Assembly (NCBI GenBank): GCA_964598485.1
Contig: CAZRCD010000001.1
Location: forward strand, 558,001 to 622,000
Source of the DNA: SOJA01 sp964598485
GTDB taxonomy: Archaea > Thermoproteota > Bathyarchaeia > Bathyarchaeales > Bathycorpusculaceae
DNA: 64,000 nucleotides
Direction: 5' to 3'
The notes under the pieces are model-generated. The model was not told the DNA's origin and did not search any database. It saw nothing but the letters and a program-made list of their open reading frames with translations. Positions 52,196-61,341 of the stretch are shown here, piece by piece (positions within the stretch are counted from its first letter, which is position 1; each line of letters begins with the position of its first letter). The position numbers were made by a program, and so were the translations under genes.

Positions 52196-55018
52196 ATGGT
52201 TGACGGTGAAAAGCGTGGCGTTGATAAGGGTGAGTTGATAATTAGCAAATGGTTTCCAATAACAGAAGTAAGCGTAGAAAGCGTCAGAGAAAGGTCTGTA
52301 GGACATAACCCTCCTCTGAATCGTATCCATGTCTGGTTTGCTCGTCGTCCTCACGCAACCAGCAGAGCAGCAATTTTGGGCAGCCTTTTGCCAAAGGAGA
52401 CAAAAGAGAAAGATTTTTTGACATTCCTAGGGATTCCGCCTGGAGTTGATCTCCAAAGAGCTCAGGACAAAATAGCACAAGCAAAGGTATCCGGAGTACG
52501 CATAAAAAATCCTTTCACATGGAACAGGGCGTACAAACACACACCTTCTGAAAACGAAAGGTCAACCCTGCATTCCATATTTCAAAAGCATTGGACTGAA
52601 AGACGCCCTTTAGTTGTTGATCCAATGGCTGGCGGGGGCACTATTCCTTTTGAGGCTATGCGGTTAGGATTGCCGGTTGTTGCTGGTGATTTGAATCCGG
52701 TAGCCTTTGTTTGTCTTAAAGGCTGTTTGGAATATCCAGCTAGGTTTGGCAAAAGGTTGCTCTTGGCTGTTGAAAACTTCTGTAAAAAAGTTCACGAAGC
52801 GGCGAAGGCAGAACTTAAAGAGTTCTTTCCCCAACAGCCAGGTGAGAGGGTTTATGCGTATCTATGGACGCGAACGATAAGGTGTTCTTCGTGCGGTTTG
52901 ACTATCCCTTTGTCTCCTAACTGGTGGGTTGTTAGGACTAAAAGTGACGAGAAAAACGTCGCGATTAAGGTTGTAGTGCCTGAGGTTGGCGATAAATGTA
53001 GTTTTGAAATTATTAAGAGCCCAATATCGTTTGGTTTGGATCCGGATAAGGGTACTGCAAAGGGCGGTCGAGTGGAATGTCCAAGCTGTCATACAGTGAT
53101 AGCTAGTGATGAAGTTAAACAGAGGGCGCAGAACGGTCGGATGAGACGCCAGCTTTATTGTGTTTGCGCAAAAAGCCGAGGCTTAGGAAAGAACAAAACA
53201 AGTTGGGTTTTTAGAAAACCAACAGAAGAAGAATATGAGGCCATTGAAAAGGCAGAAAAACGGCTAAAAGAGAAAATCGCCGACTGGGAAGCTTTAGGGA
53301 TGGTTCCTAACGAAACGATACCTGAAGGTCTGAAAACCAGAGAACCATTAAATCATGGGATGACTCGATGGTGCGATCTTTTTAATCCTCGTCAGTTGCT
53401 TACGCATTTGACTTATCTCGAAAAGTTTTTGCAAGCCAAGAAAAGGCTACTGGCTGACAAACAAGCTGGAAGTGAGGAATGGGATTTCGCTTCTGCTGTC
53501 GTAACTTATGGTGCCATAGCATTCGATACTTGCATAAATTTCAATAGTCGCCTTTCACGATGGCGGGCAAGTATGCTAGGAATTGCTGGAGCGTTGGACA
53601 TGCAAGCCTTTCCCTTCAGGTGGAGTTATGGTGAATGGAACCAGCTCGTTCCAAATGGCGGTTATGATTGGGCTTTATCTAAAACACTTAATGCACTTAC
53701 AGAAATAGTTAGTCTTTTACCAGAAAATCCCGATTTTCCCATGGTTTATTGCGGGACAGCAACTAAAATTCCTCTCCAAGAAGAAAGTGTCCCTTGCATA
53801 GTGGTTGACCCGCCTTACGCTGCAAATGTTATGTATGCTGAAATTAGTGACTTTTTCTACGTTTGGCTCAAACGTCTTCTAGGCGACGTCTTCCCTGAAG
53901 TTTTTAAGACAACTTTAACAGAAAAAGAAGATGAAGCAGTGGCCAATCCAGCCAGATTTAGAGATATGGGCAGTAGCGCCAAAAAACTAGCTCAAGAAGA
54001 CTATAGAACCAAAATGGAAGCATGCTTCAGGGAAATGCATCGCATCCTCCGAGACAAAGGCGTCATGACAGTGATGTTCACTCATCGCACAGCTGAAGCA
54101 TGGAGCAGCCTCGCAACGGCTTTAATGAACGCAGACTTTACGTTCATCAGTAGCTGGCCGGTCCACACAGAACCGCCAGACAAATTTGGCAAACGTGGCA
54201 AAGGTGTACTAAAAATCACAGTTTTACTCACATGCAGAAAAAGAGAAGCAAATCATCCGGGTATTTGGGAACACATCGTTGAAGAACTCCGCGATGTGGC
54301 CAAACAAAAAATTGAAGAATTCAGCAAACTCGGGATAGAAGAACCAGACCTTAAAGTAAGCGTCTACGGTCCTGTTCTAGGCAGATTTGCAGACTATTAC
54401 CCAGTTAAAACCGCTACTGGAAGAGAAATAGACCCACTAGAAGCCCTAGACCTGGTAGCAGACGTTCTAAACGAAAAATTCCTCCAAGAAGCAGGCATAC
54501 AAAACGCCGACAAAGAAACAGCAGCCTACATAAACCTACTAGCAACCTTCCCAAACACAGAAACAGAATACGAAGAAGCCCGCCTAGCAACAGTCTTCGG
54601 TGGGCTAGTCACACTCGACACACTAGACGTAAAAGGCACATACGGTCTCATCGAGAAAAAAGGCAAAAAAATCAAAATACTATCAGCAAGAGACCGCCTA
54701 GCCAACGGCACACTAGAACCATACAACCCAAAAACCCTCAAAACAATGATAGACCACGTCCACGCCGCCATAATCCGCTACGAACGAGGAGGCCTAATCC
54801 AAGTAAAGCAACTGCTAAAAGAAAAAACCCTAGACATAGCAGGTTCACCCTTCCCAACGGTCCTCCAAGCCTACGCACGATACGCAGAAAACACCTCAAA
54901 CGAAAACTTCAAAAAAGACGCAGCCATGGCAAAAGCCCTACTCACAGCCCTAGGCCACTCGATAAACTTCGCACCCAAAAAAGAAGAACGCCTAGACCAC
55001 TACTTCTCAGAATCATGA
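52196..55018 (+). CDS. DUF1156 adenine-specific DNA methylase (Hma system)
   Basis: A 940-residue methyltransferase. The N-terminal DUF1156 signature is NPPLNRIHVWFARRPHATSR (38-57). The S-adenosylmethionine motif is DPMAGGGT (142-149) and the catalytic DPPYAA is near 538-543; this order (FxGxG-like before DPPY) indicates adenine N6 methylation. Zinc-binding cysteines (CSSC near 229, CPSC near 298) lie in between. The last 220 residues are A/C-rich in DNA while the first part is not. In Hma the methylase is expected to mark self DNA. Confidence 0.87.
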   Translation: MVDGEKRGVDKGELIISKWFPITEVSVESVRERSVGHNPPLNRIHVWFARRPHATSRAAILGSLLPKETKEKDFLTFLGIPPGVDLQRAQDKIAQAKVSGVRIKNPFTWNRAYKHTPSENERSTLHSIFQKHWTERRPLVVDPMAGGGTIPFEAMRLGLPVVAGDLNPVAFVCLKGCLEYPARFGKRLLLAVENFCKKVHEAAKAELKEFFPQQPGERVYAYLWTRTIRCSSCGLTIPLSPNWWVVRTKSDEKNVAIKVVVPEVGDKCSFEIIKSPISFGLDPDKGTAKGGRVECPSCHTVIASDEVKQRAQNGRMRRQLYCVCAKSRGLGKNKTSWVFRKPTEEEYEAIEKAEKRLKEKIADWEALGMVPNETIPEGLKTREPLNHGMTRWCDLFNPRQLLTHLTYLEKFLQAKKRLLADKQAGSEEWDFASAVVTYGAIAFDTCINFNSRLSRWRASMLGIAGALDMQAFPFRWSYGEWNQLVPNGGYDWALSKTLNALTEIVSLLPENPDFPMVYCGTATKIPLQEESVPCIVVDPPYAANVMYAEISDFFYVWLKRLLGDVFPEVFKTTLTEKEDEAVANPARFRDMGSSAKKLAQEDYRTKMEACFREMHRILRDKGVMTVMFTHRTAEAWSSLATALMNADFTFISSWPVHTEPPDKFGKRGKGVLKITVLLTCRKREANHPGIWEHIVEELRDVAKQKIEEFSKLGIEEPDLKVSVYGPVLGRFADYYPVKTATGREIDPLEALDLVADVLNEKFLQEAGIQNADKETAAYINLLATFPNTETEYEEARLATVFGGLVTLDTLDVKGTYGLIEKKGKKIKILSARDRLANGTLEPYNPKTLKTMIDHVHAAIIRYERGGLIQVKQLLKEKTLDIAGSPFPTVLQAYARYAENTSNENFKKDAAMAKALLTALGHSINFAPKKEERLDHYFSES

Positions 55019-55533
55019 AAATCCATAACAGGCTCAACCCTCGGCACATCCGCACCCCGCGCAAAACTCTTCCAAACAGGCAAACGCCTCTCCAAAACTT
55101 TCAATTGGTCCAGCATCTTCTCGGCAGCATCCAAACTCCTATCAATATAACCACCAAAAGTCTCCTTCAAACGCTCCCGATTACGAATACGCTTAGGCAA
55201 AACATCCACAGGATCAACATAAGCAACCTGCTCAACCACAACACTCCAATGCTTACGCACAAACTCCTGCAACCTCGGCCTAGCACCAACAACACGCTTC
55301 ACAGCATCAACTGCAGCCTCACGACCAACATCACGCGAACCATCCAAATCCAAACTAACCCTAAAAACACCAGCCCGCAACAACTGCCTCGCAACCAACT
55401 GAACAGCCCCCAAACGCATAGCCTCAGCAAAACCCTCCAACCTACGAGGCAAATCTCTCTCCAACAACCTCCCAGCCTTAACACGACGCTCCTTAACCAT
55501 ACCTCGAAAACGCTCGACACACTCACAAACCAA
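55000..55533 (-). CDS. unknown protein between Hma helicase and methylase
   Basis: A 177-residue basic protein, mostly helical (MVCECVERFRGMVKERRV, RLKETFGGYIDRSLDAAEKM), rich in V, R, L and G because the coding strand is G/T-rich. Two bases follow the helicase stop before its start, so it is in the helicase transcript. Its end overlaps the methylase end by 19 bases, convergent. No family is recognised. The pattern of conserved linkage should tell if it is a Hma subunit. Confidence 0.55.
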   Translation of the reverse strand: MVCECVERFRGMVKERRVKAGRLLERDLPRRLEGFAEAMRLGAVQLVARQLLRAGVFRVSLDLDGSRDVGREAAVDAVKRVVGARPRLQEFVRKHWSVVVEQVAYVDPVDVLPKRIRNRERLKETFGGYIDRSLDAAEKMLDQLKVLERRLPVWKSFARGADVPRVEPVMDFHDSEK

Positions 55534-55535
55534 AA

Positions 55536-58500
55536 CTAACCACTCTCCCTCTCAGCCAAGCTCATAATCTGCCTAAACAACTCAACAACCCTGCCAGCAT
55601 CTGCAACACGAACAGGCCTACCACCAGGCTCCAACACATAAACATCCAACAAACCATCCTCAGTCCCAACACCATAAACACTAAACGGAACCTTCCCTGG
55701 CAAATCGGCGAACAACTCAACCTCAGAAGCCAACCACTGCACAAATGGATGCCCAGGCACCAAAGCATTAGCCCTACCAGGCTTCAAACACAAACCATCC
55801 TCAACAAAACCCCTAACACCCTCAGGCAACCGCTCCAAAGGCTCAACAAACAACCTCTCCTCATCCCTCACCCTTCTCCTAACCAACCTCATCCCCAAAG
55901 CCTCACAACCCAAACTCACAAACCGCTCCAAAACACGACCAACCTCCACCTCAACAAAAGTAGGCTTCAAAGGAATGTCCTCAGGAAAAATCCGACTCAA
56001 CCTAATAGCTTCATCCTTTGAACTCTCAACTTGCTCCACAGTCTCGATAATACGTCGCTGCAAGTTCTCGCCGCTCGCGCCCTCTTGAAAAGCCTCAACT
56101 AACCGCTGAGCAATAATCCCACTTGCAGGACCGATAATAATCCACCAAATATGCTGGCGCTCAAACAAAACACGGTACATCCTAGCCTCATAAGTATCAG
56201 GATACCAAACATTAACAACTCTCACAACATCAGCCGTCTGCCCAATACGGTCAACACGACCAATACGCTGCTCAACCTTCGCAGGATTCCAAGGCATATC
56301 AACATTCACAACAGCACTCGCAGCCTGCAAGTTCAAACCCTCACTAGCTGCTTCACTACAAACCAAAACATCCACCTGCTTCTCCAAAGCCCTACTTACA
56401 AAATCCTTGTCACAAACACGCCAATTCTTAAGCCTAGAATCCCAAACCTCACCACCACGACCCGTATAAGTGCCAATTCTATCCGCACCAAGCCACTGAG
56501 AAAGAAAATCCCTAACAACATCCACAGTATCCGTAAACTTTGAAAAAACCAAAACCTTACGCCCCTCACCCCGAAGCTCCTGAACAACACGCCGAATCTC
56601 ACGCAACTTCGGATCATCAGCAGCCGTCACAGCCCTACTATAAACAACAAGACTGCTCTCCAAACTCCTAAGCTTCTCAAGCTCCCTCTCAATCAAACCA
56701 CCAGCCCTTTCAACAGCAACCCTCATCATCCGAACAAGCTCTTCCTCATCAACATCCTCCCCAACATCCTCAACGATCTTAGCCGCCAACTCGAGCAAAC
56801 GCTCCTCATCCCCATCCAACAAAGCATCTAAAGCTTCCCTCCTACGCCTAACAGTCTGATAAGCCGCCGCAAAACTACTAACAAACCTCTGATGATAAAC
56901 AGCCCTAATCAAACCAAAACCACGCCGCTCATCACCCCTAAGAAAACTCCGATATTCATCATAATAATTCGCCAAATAATCATTAAGCTCAGCCAACAAA
57001 GCAGCATGCTTCTCATCCAAACCAACATCCACATTCAAAATCTTCCGCTCTGGAAACGTATAACCCGCCTTCTTAAGACGATCCCGTGTATTACGAATCA
57101 TAAACCAAGAAGTAGGCATCAAACCCCTCAAAACCCTATCCAACCCATTACGCTTCCCAACATCAAGACGTTTCACGAAATTCCGAAAAGCATTCTCATC
57201 TCCAGAAGCGAAAATATCCAAAAGCTCCTTCGCCTCAACCCCACTGAAAAGCGTGTTAACAACAACCTCTCTATGCCTAGTCTCCAAATAAGTCTGAGCA
57301 AACCACGAAATAAGAACAAAAAGATGAAGCCAATCAGAATTACTCCTCTCCGCTGGACTCTTATTCAAAGCCTTATAATACCTCTTAAACGCACCTTCAT
57401 GAACCCAAGGACCACCCAACCCCAAAATACGAAGCAAATCCAACATCTCCAACTCATTCAACTGCAAAGGCGTAGCAGTCAAAAGAAAAACATGCGGGGT
57501 CAAAGAAGACAAAGCCACGGCCAAATCATAAAGCCGCGTAGGTCTAGGCGAAGCAAACTGCGACCTCGTAATGCGTGCCGCATGCGCCTCATCAATCACC
57601 ACCAAATCAAAAGGCTTAGCCTTAAAAATCTCAGGCTCACGCCCCTTCCGCCCCCTAACATAATGCCAAGAAACCACAACAAGATCAACAACATCAAAAG
57701 GATTCCCATAAACCGGAAACTCCTTTTCATCGGGAGCCACAAAAACGTGCGGCTTACCAGGCTTAAGCAAATAGGCAGGAAGACTAAACTTCCCACGAAG
57801 CTCATCCCACCACTGCCTAGTCACATTCTTCGGAGCCAAAACCAAAACACGACGAACATAACCCGTCACCCACAACAACTTGATAAAAGCACCAGCCTCA
57901 ATAGTCTTCCCCAAACCAACCTCATCCGCAAACAAAATACGAAACGGATAACGCTCCCTCGCCAAATTAACAGCACGAACCTGATGAGGATAAAGACGAA
58001 CAGGACCCAAACCCATATGCGCCAAACAACGAACCCTAGGCAAAATCCTCACAAAACGACACGCAGGCAAAAGACCACGCGCAGCAGGTCTAACTTTAAT
58101 CTCCTGAACAGGGTCAACCCTTGGAGCAGACTTCGGCGTAAACTTAACAACAGCCCTATAAACAGCCTCCGGAAGACTAAAAACCTCAAAATCCGGATGC
58201 TCAGCATTCCAAATACGCTCAAAACACTGCACCAAATCCTCAACACGCTCCTTATCACCTTCCCTCCAAGAATAAAAAACAACAATACGCTCCCCATTCA
58301 CAGTATAAGCCGGCTCAGTCTCGTTAGCACTACCCTCAGCAGCAACAACACTACCTTCCTTATCCTTAAAAACAAGAATCTTATAATGAAAAATCCCAGT
58401 CTGCCCAAGATAAAAGTGACGAGGCAAAACAACCTTAACTTCCAAAATCTTCTGATTAAACATCCAAGCAAGAGCTTCCAAGCGCTTCTTCACCAACATA

Positions 58501-58832
58501 TCCTCAATCTTTTCCAAACCCTCAGCAATCCGACGCGCAATCTCCTCAATCACGTCTTTCCCAGAACGCAACCCCATCTTGTAAGCTTCCCAAAGCTCCT
58601 TAGGAACATCATGCGCACCCAAAATCAAACGCATCCTGCCACCATTGCCAATTAATCCAGCAACACCACTAGCTGCATGAACAAGAGACTCAACAGAAAA
58701 ATAACCAGTAGCACGATCATACTCAACCGATTCCTTCAAAACAGGAATATAAAACCCCTTAGCTATCCGCTCACCACGACCCTCAAAACTCAACCCAGTC
58801 ACACCAGCCCTTCTAAGCGACAACACAACCAC
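55536..58832 (-). CDS. PLD-SNF2 helicase-like protein (Hma system)
   Basis: A 1098-residue protein. Residues 1-240 are a phospholipase-D-like domain with HYKILVF (near 147) and the following GSANETEPAY, that is half of a PLD HxK(x4)D-type site. The SNF2/DEAD motor follows: Walker A DEVGLGKTIEAG (near 302), DEAH in LVVIDEAHAAR (near 411), LLTATPLQL, and the C-terminal QRIGRVDRIGQ (near 857). Such proteins translocate along DNA and may cut it. In Hma-like and related systems this helicase is the effector motor. The start has ATG after AT-rich promoter DNA with TTATTCATTAAGG. Confidence 0.87.
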   Translation of the reverse strand: MVVLSLRRAGVTGLSFEGRGERIAKGFYIPVLKESVEYDRATGYFSVESLVHAASGVAGLIGNGGRMRLILGAHDVPKELWEAYKMGLRSGKDVIEEIARRIAEGLEKIEDMLVKKRLEALAWMFNQKILEVKVVLPRHFYLGQTGIFHYKILVFKDKEGSVVAAEGSANETEPAYTVNGERIVVFYSWREGDKERVEDLVQCFERIWNAEHPDFEVFSLPEAVYRAVVKFTPKSAPRVDPVQEIKVRPAARGLLPACRFVRILPRVRCLAHMGLGPVRLYPHQVRAVNLARERYPFRILFADEVGLGKTIEAGAFIKLLWVTGYVRRVLVLAPKNVTRQWWDELRGKFSLPAYLLKPGKPHVFVAPDEKEFPVYGNPFDVVDLVVVSWHYVRGRKGREPEIFKAKPFDLVVIDEAHAARITRSQFASPRPTRLYDLAVALSSLTPHVFLLTATPLQLNELEMLDLLRILGLGGPWVHEGAFKRYYKALNKSPAERSNSDWLHLFVLISWFAQTYLETRHREVVVNTLFSGVEAKELLDIFASGDENAFRNFVKRLDVGKRNGLDRVLRGLMPTSWFMIRNTRDRLKKAGYTFPERKILNVDVGLDEKHAALLAELNDYLANYYDEYRSFLRGDERRGFGLIRAVYHQRFVSSFAAAYQTVRRRREALDALLDGDEERLLELAAKIVEDVGEDVDEEELVRMMRVAVERAGGLIERELEKLRSLESSLVVYSRAVTAADDPKLREIRRVVQELRGEGRKVLVFSKFTDTVDVVRDFLSQWLGADRIGTYTGRGGEVWDSRLKNWRVCDKDFVSRALEKQVDVLVCSEAASEGLNLQAASAVVNVDMPWNPAKVEQRIGRVDRIGQTADVVRVVNVWYPDTYEARMYRVLFERQHIWWIIIGPASGIIAQRLVEAFQEGASGENLQRRIIETVEQVESSKDEAIRLSRIFPEDIPLKPTFVEVEVGRVLERFVSLGCEALGMRLVRRRVRDEERLFVEPLERLPEGVRGFVEDGLCLKPGRANALVPGHPFVQWLASEVELFADLPGKVPFSVYGVGTEDGLLDVYVLEPGGRPVRVADAGRVVELFRQIMSLAERESG

Positions 58833-59067
58833 CCTATTATTACCTTAATGAATAGAATAAGCAAAACACAATTATGTCTTTAGGTTCAGAAGTAGTAGTC
58901 ACTTCTTCCTAGGGCGCTGTACTACTTCCAATTCTATTCTAATTACCTTGTTGACCCATTTTTGAGTGGCAAGTCACCATCATTACCAAACCTTCATAAT
59001 TTGTTGTTGTAGACCCCCTCCCCCTATCAACAACAACACTTAAGCCAATTTCCACATAACTGTCAAA
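58833..59067. other. upstream region of the Hma helicase operon
   Basis: No gene. TTGTTGTTGT (59001-59010) and CAACAACAAC (about 59029-59038) form an imperfect inverted repeat around a C/A-rich spacer. AATAAT near 58849 is a possible promoter element for the leftward helicase. Confidence 0.4.
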
Positions 59068-59354
59068 GAACCTCCAGCACATGCCTTCCTTAGCCACCAC
59101 TGGAAAGCAACCACAGAATACGCAAAAACCAAGGACATTCTTTACGTCCAAAAACTCCACGATCACAAAAACCTAAAGACCACTCTTCAATACACGCAGT
59201 TAATTGCACTCCCACAAAACGAAGAATATATCTGTAACGTAGCGAAAAACGTTGAAGGGGCAAAGACCTGATAGAGGCTGGATTCGAGTACATAACCGAC
59301 ATTGATGACTGCAAGCTGTTCCGCAAAATGAAGACCTCATATCTTGGTACCTGA
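59068..59354 (+). pseudogene. tyrosine integrase C-terminal relic next to tRNA-Arg
   Basis: Reads HHWKATTEYAKTKDILYVQK, LHDHKNLKTTLQYTQL and EEYICNVAKNVEGAKT. It then shifts frame at about 59268 to DLIEAGFEYITDIDDCKLFR and stops 12 bases before the tRNA. This is the catalytic C-terminus of an archaeal XerC/D-like integrase (HKN, Y of the active site). The HxxR arginine is lost and the frame is broken, so it is dead. Its position at a tRNA gene is that of a classic integrated element. Confidence 0.82.
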
Positions 59355-59365
59355 TCTATCCCTGA

Positions 59366-59444
59366 GGGCCCGTGGTCTAGTATGGATCAGGACGCTGGCC
59401 TGCGGAGCCGGAGATCCTGGGTTCAAATCCCAGCGGGCCCGCCA
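59366..59444 (+). tRNA. tRNA-Arg (anticodon GCG)
   Basis: A complete cloverleaf of 76 bases plus encoded CCA (59442-59444). The acceptor GGGCCCG pairs with CGGGCCC. The D-arm is GTGGTCTAGTATGGATCAG and the anticodon loop CTGCGGA gives GCG for arginine codons CGC/CGU. The T-arm is CTGGGTTCAAATCCCAG. No intron. It lies 12 bases after the integrase relic. Confidence 0.95.
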
Positions 59445-59590
59445 ACTGCAACAAGAGGATTCGGTCATTCTCTTTCGTGCATGGGGAATATTCGCCTAAT
59501 TCAACCACCGTGCGTGTGACGATATGCTTATCTACTAAACCCTTTCATTATCCCTACTCTAAAAACTTGCAGATTGATGAAGGTGTGCTC

Positions 59591-60556
59591 GTGTCTATCA
59601 TTAAAACGATTGATTTGACGAAACGTTTCAAAGACTTGATTGCAGTGGACCATCTCAACTTGAGCATTGATGATGGAGAAATCTTTGGGTTATTGGGCCC
59701 TAACGGGGCAGGAAAAACGACTGCTGTTCTCATGCTTTCCACTGTGATTAAACCAACCGACGGAACCGCAATCGTCGGTGAGTACGACATTAAAAAACAC
59801 CCGGACGATGTAAGAAAGCTAATTGGCATTTGTTTTCAAGAGCCAAAGCTTCTCTGGGTCAGCACACCTTGGGATGTTTTGAATTGGCATGCAAAGGTCT
59901 GCGGTCTTTCAACGCAAGAGCGGAAAAGAAGAGTTAAGCAAGTGTTGGAAGACGTAAACATGTGGGATGATAGACGAAAAAAAGTCCACGGTCTTTCCGG
60001 CGGAATGAAGAAACGCGTTGAAGTCGCCAAGATCTTGATTCAAAGACCCAAAATTGCCTTCATTGACGAACCTACTGCCCAAATAGACGTTGTAGGCAAA
60101 CATAAGATTTGGAACATGATTCGAGAACTTCGAGACGAAGGCTCAACCATAATCCTAGCGACCAACGAGCTCTTCGAGGCAGACATGCTTTCCGACCGCA
60201 TTGGCATCATGCACAAAGGCAAGATGCTAGTGTGTGACACGCCTAAAACGTTGAAAGACAGCATCCTTGGAGGGGACATTGTCGACGTTCAACTTGAAAA
60301 AGAAGTGAATGGGAACGCTATAGAAGAACTGAAGAGCTTCCGAGAAGTTGTAGACGTCGTCATGTTGAAGCCTAATGACCTAAGAATCCATCTGAACAAG
60401 GTAGAAGAAGTTGTTCCCAAAATTGTGAACCTGTTCCTGAAAAATGGCTTTCCCATCTCGTCGATTCGCATGAGCGAACCATCGCTTGACGACGTGTTTG
60501 TACATTACACAGGCTTAACTATTGAGGAAGCCGAGCAAAAGATCGCCTCGAGGTGA
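59591..60556 (+). CDS. ABC-2 type transporter ATP-binding protein
   Basis: About 321 residues. Walker A is GPNGAGKTT (about 41-49), signature LSGGMKKRVEVAKIL and Walker B IAFIDEPTAQID; C-terminal domain as in ABC-2 drug/ polysaccharide exporters. A GTG at 59591 with AGGTG before it is preferred over the longer frame from 59477, whose first 38 codons are not conserved-looking. Two ABC-2 permeases follow at once (GTGA overlaps), so it is a three-gene exporter. Confidence 0.9.
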   Translation: MSIIKTIDLTKRFKDLIAVDHLNLSIDDGEIFGLLGPNGAGKTTAVLMLSTVIKPTDGTAIVGEYDIKKHPDDVRKLIGICFQEPKLLWVSTPWDVLNWHAKVCGLSTQERKRRVKQVLEDVNMWDDRRKKVHGLSGGMKKRVEVAKILIQRPKIAFIDEPTAQIDVVGKHKIWNMIRELRDEGSTIILATNELFEADMLSDRIGIMHKGKMLVCDTPKTLKDSILGGDIVDVQLEKEVNGNAIEELKSFREVVDVVMLKPNDLRIHLNKVEEVVPKIVNLFLKNGFPISSIRMSEPSLDDVFVHYTGLTIEEAEQKIASR

Positions 60557-61341
60557 AAAAGACGAAGAAACTGCTGCTGGTTGTTGAAAGAGACCTGCGA
60601 ATGTTCCTACAATACAAATTCATCATGATCATGCGAACGATATGGTTCGCCGCGCAAGTTGCCTTCTTTGGCTTAATCGCGTCTCGCATGGTTGTGCCTG
60701 AACTGGCAGACATCTACTTCGAGTTCTACGTCGCCGGCGTCGTGATAATGATGCTCTACTCCGCTTCAGTTTTCATCGGATACGACATCAATGAAGAGGC
60801 TGAACATGGAGTCTTCGAGTATCTGCTTAGCCTTCCCATCTCCAGAAAGGAACTCGTCCTTGGAAGATCTATTGGAGGCGGAATACGCAGCTTCATCCTT
60901 GTAGGACCGATAATTGCAATATCACTATTTGTGATTGGATTTGCAAATCCACTTAATCTTCTAATCGCCTTTTCAGCCCTTTTCTTGTTCGCTTTTGGTG
61001 TTTCCGGAATGAGCATTACGATTGCGGTTATGCTGAAGTCGGGTGACCGCTTTGACATCTTTATGGGAGTTCTAAACGCCTTAATAGTTCGACTGAGCAC
61101 AACAATGTATCCTCAAGCTTACGTTCAAGACGCAAGCGAAGTATACGCAACATTTTCAAAATTCAACCCGCTCACTTTCGCTTCTGATCTGTTTCGTTGG
61201 GGCACAGGCATAGAGAGGTACCTAACCATGGATCCCATGCCCTTAGCAGCGATAATAGGCATTGTCATATTTTTCTTCGCTTTTACGTTTGTTGGTGTCA
61301 CAATCTACGAGAAACGGCTTGAAGGTGGAGGTTGGCAATAG
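60553..61341 (+). CDS. ABC-2 type permease
   Basis: A 262-residue membrane protein with six spans and the ABC-2 pattern: VVERDLRMFLQYKFIMIMRT at the N-terminus, cytosolic EEAEHGVFEYLLSLPISRKE before the third span, and LNALIVRLSTTMYP. GTG start overlaps the ATPase stop (GTGA). Forms the channel with the permease at 61342. Confidence 0.88.
   Translation: MKKTKKLLLVVERDLRMFLQYKFIMIMRTIWFAAQVAFFGLIASRMVVPELADIYFEFYVAGVVIMMLYSASVFIGYDINEEAEHGVFEYLLSLPISRKELVLGRSIGGGIRSFILVGPIIAISLFVIGFANPLNLLIAFSALFLFAFGVSGMSITIAVMLKSGDRFDIFMGVLNALIVRLSTTMYPQAYVQDASEVYATFSKFNPLTFASDLFRWGTGIERYLTMDPMPLAAIIGIVIFFFAFTFVGVTIYEKRLEGGGWQ

Noticed and set aside
56892..58655. 587-codon plus-strand frame opposite the Hma helicase
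   Set aside because: Compositional artefact of A/C-rich plus strand; the opposite frame encodes a complete SNF2 protein.
59477..59590. N-terminal extension of the ABC ATPase
   Set aside because: The 38 extra codons contain no recognisable ATPase sequence and lie before a good GTG with a ribosome-binding site.
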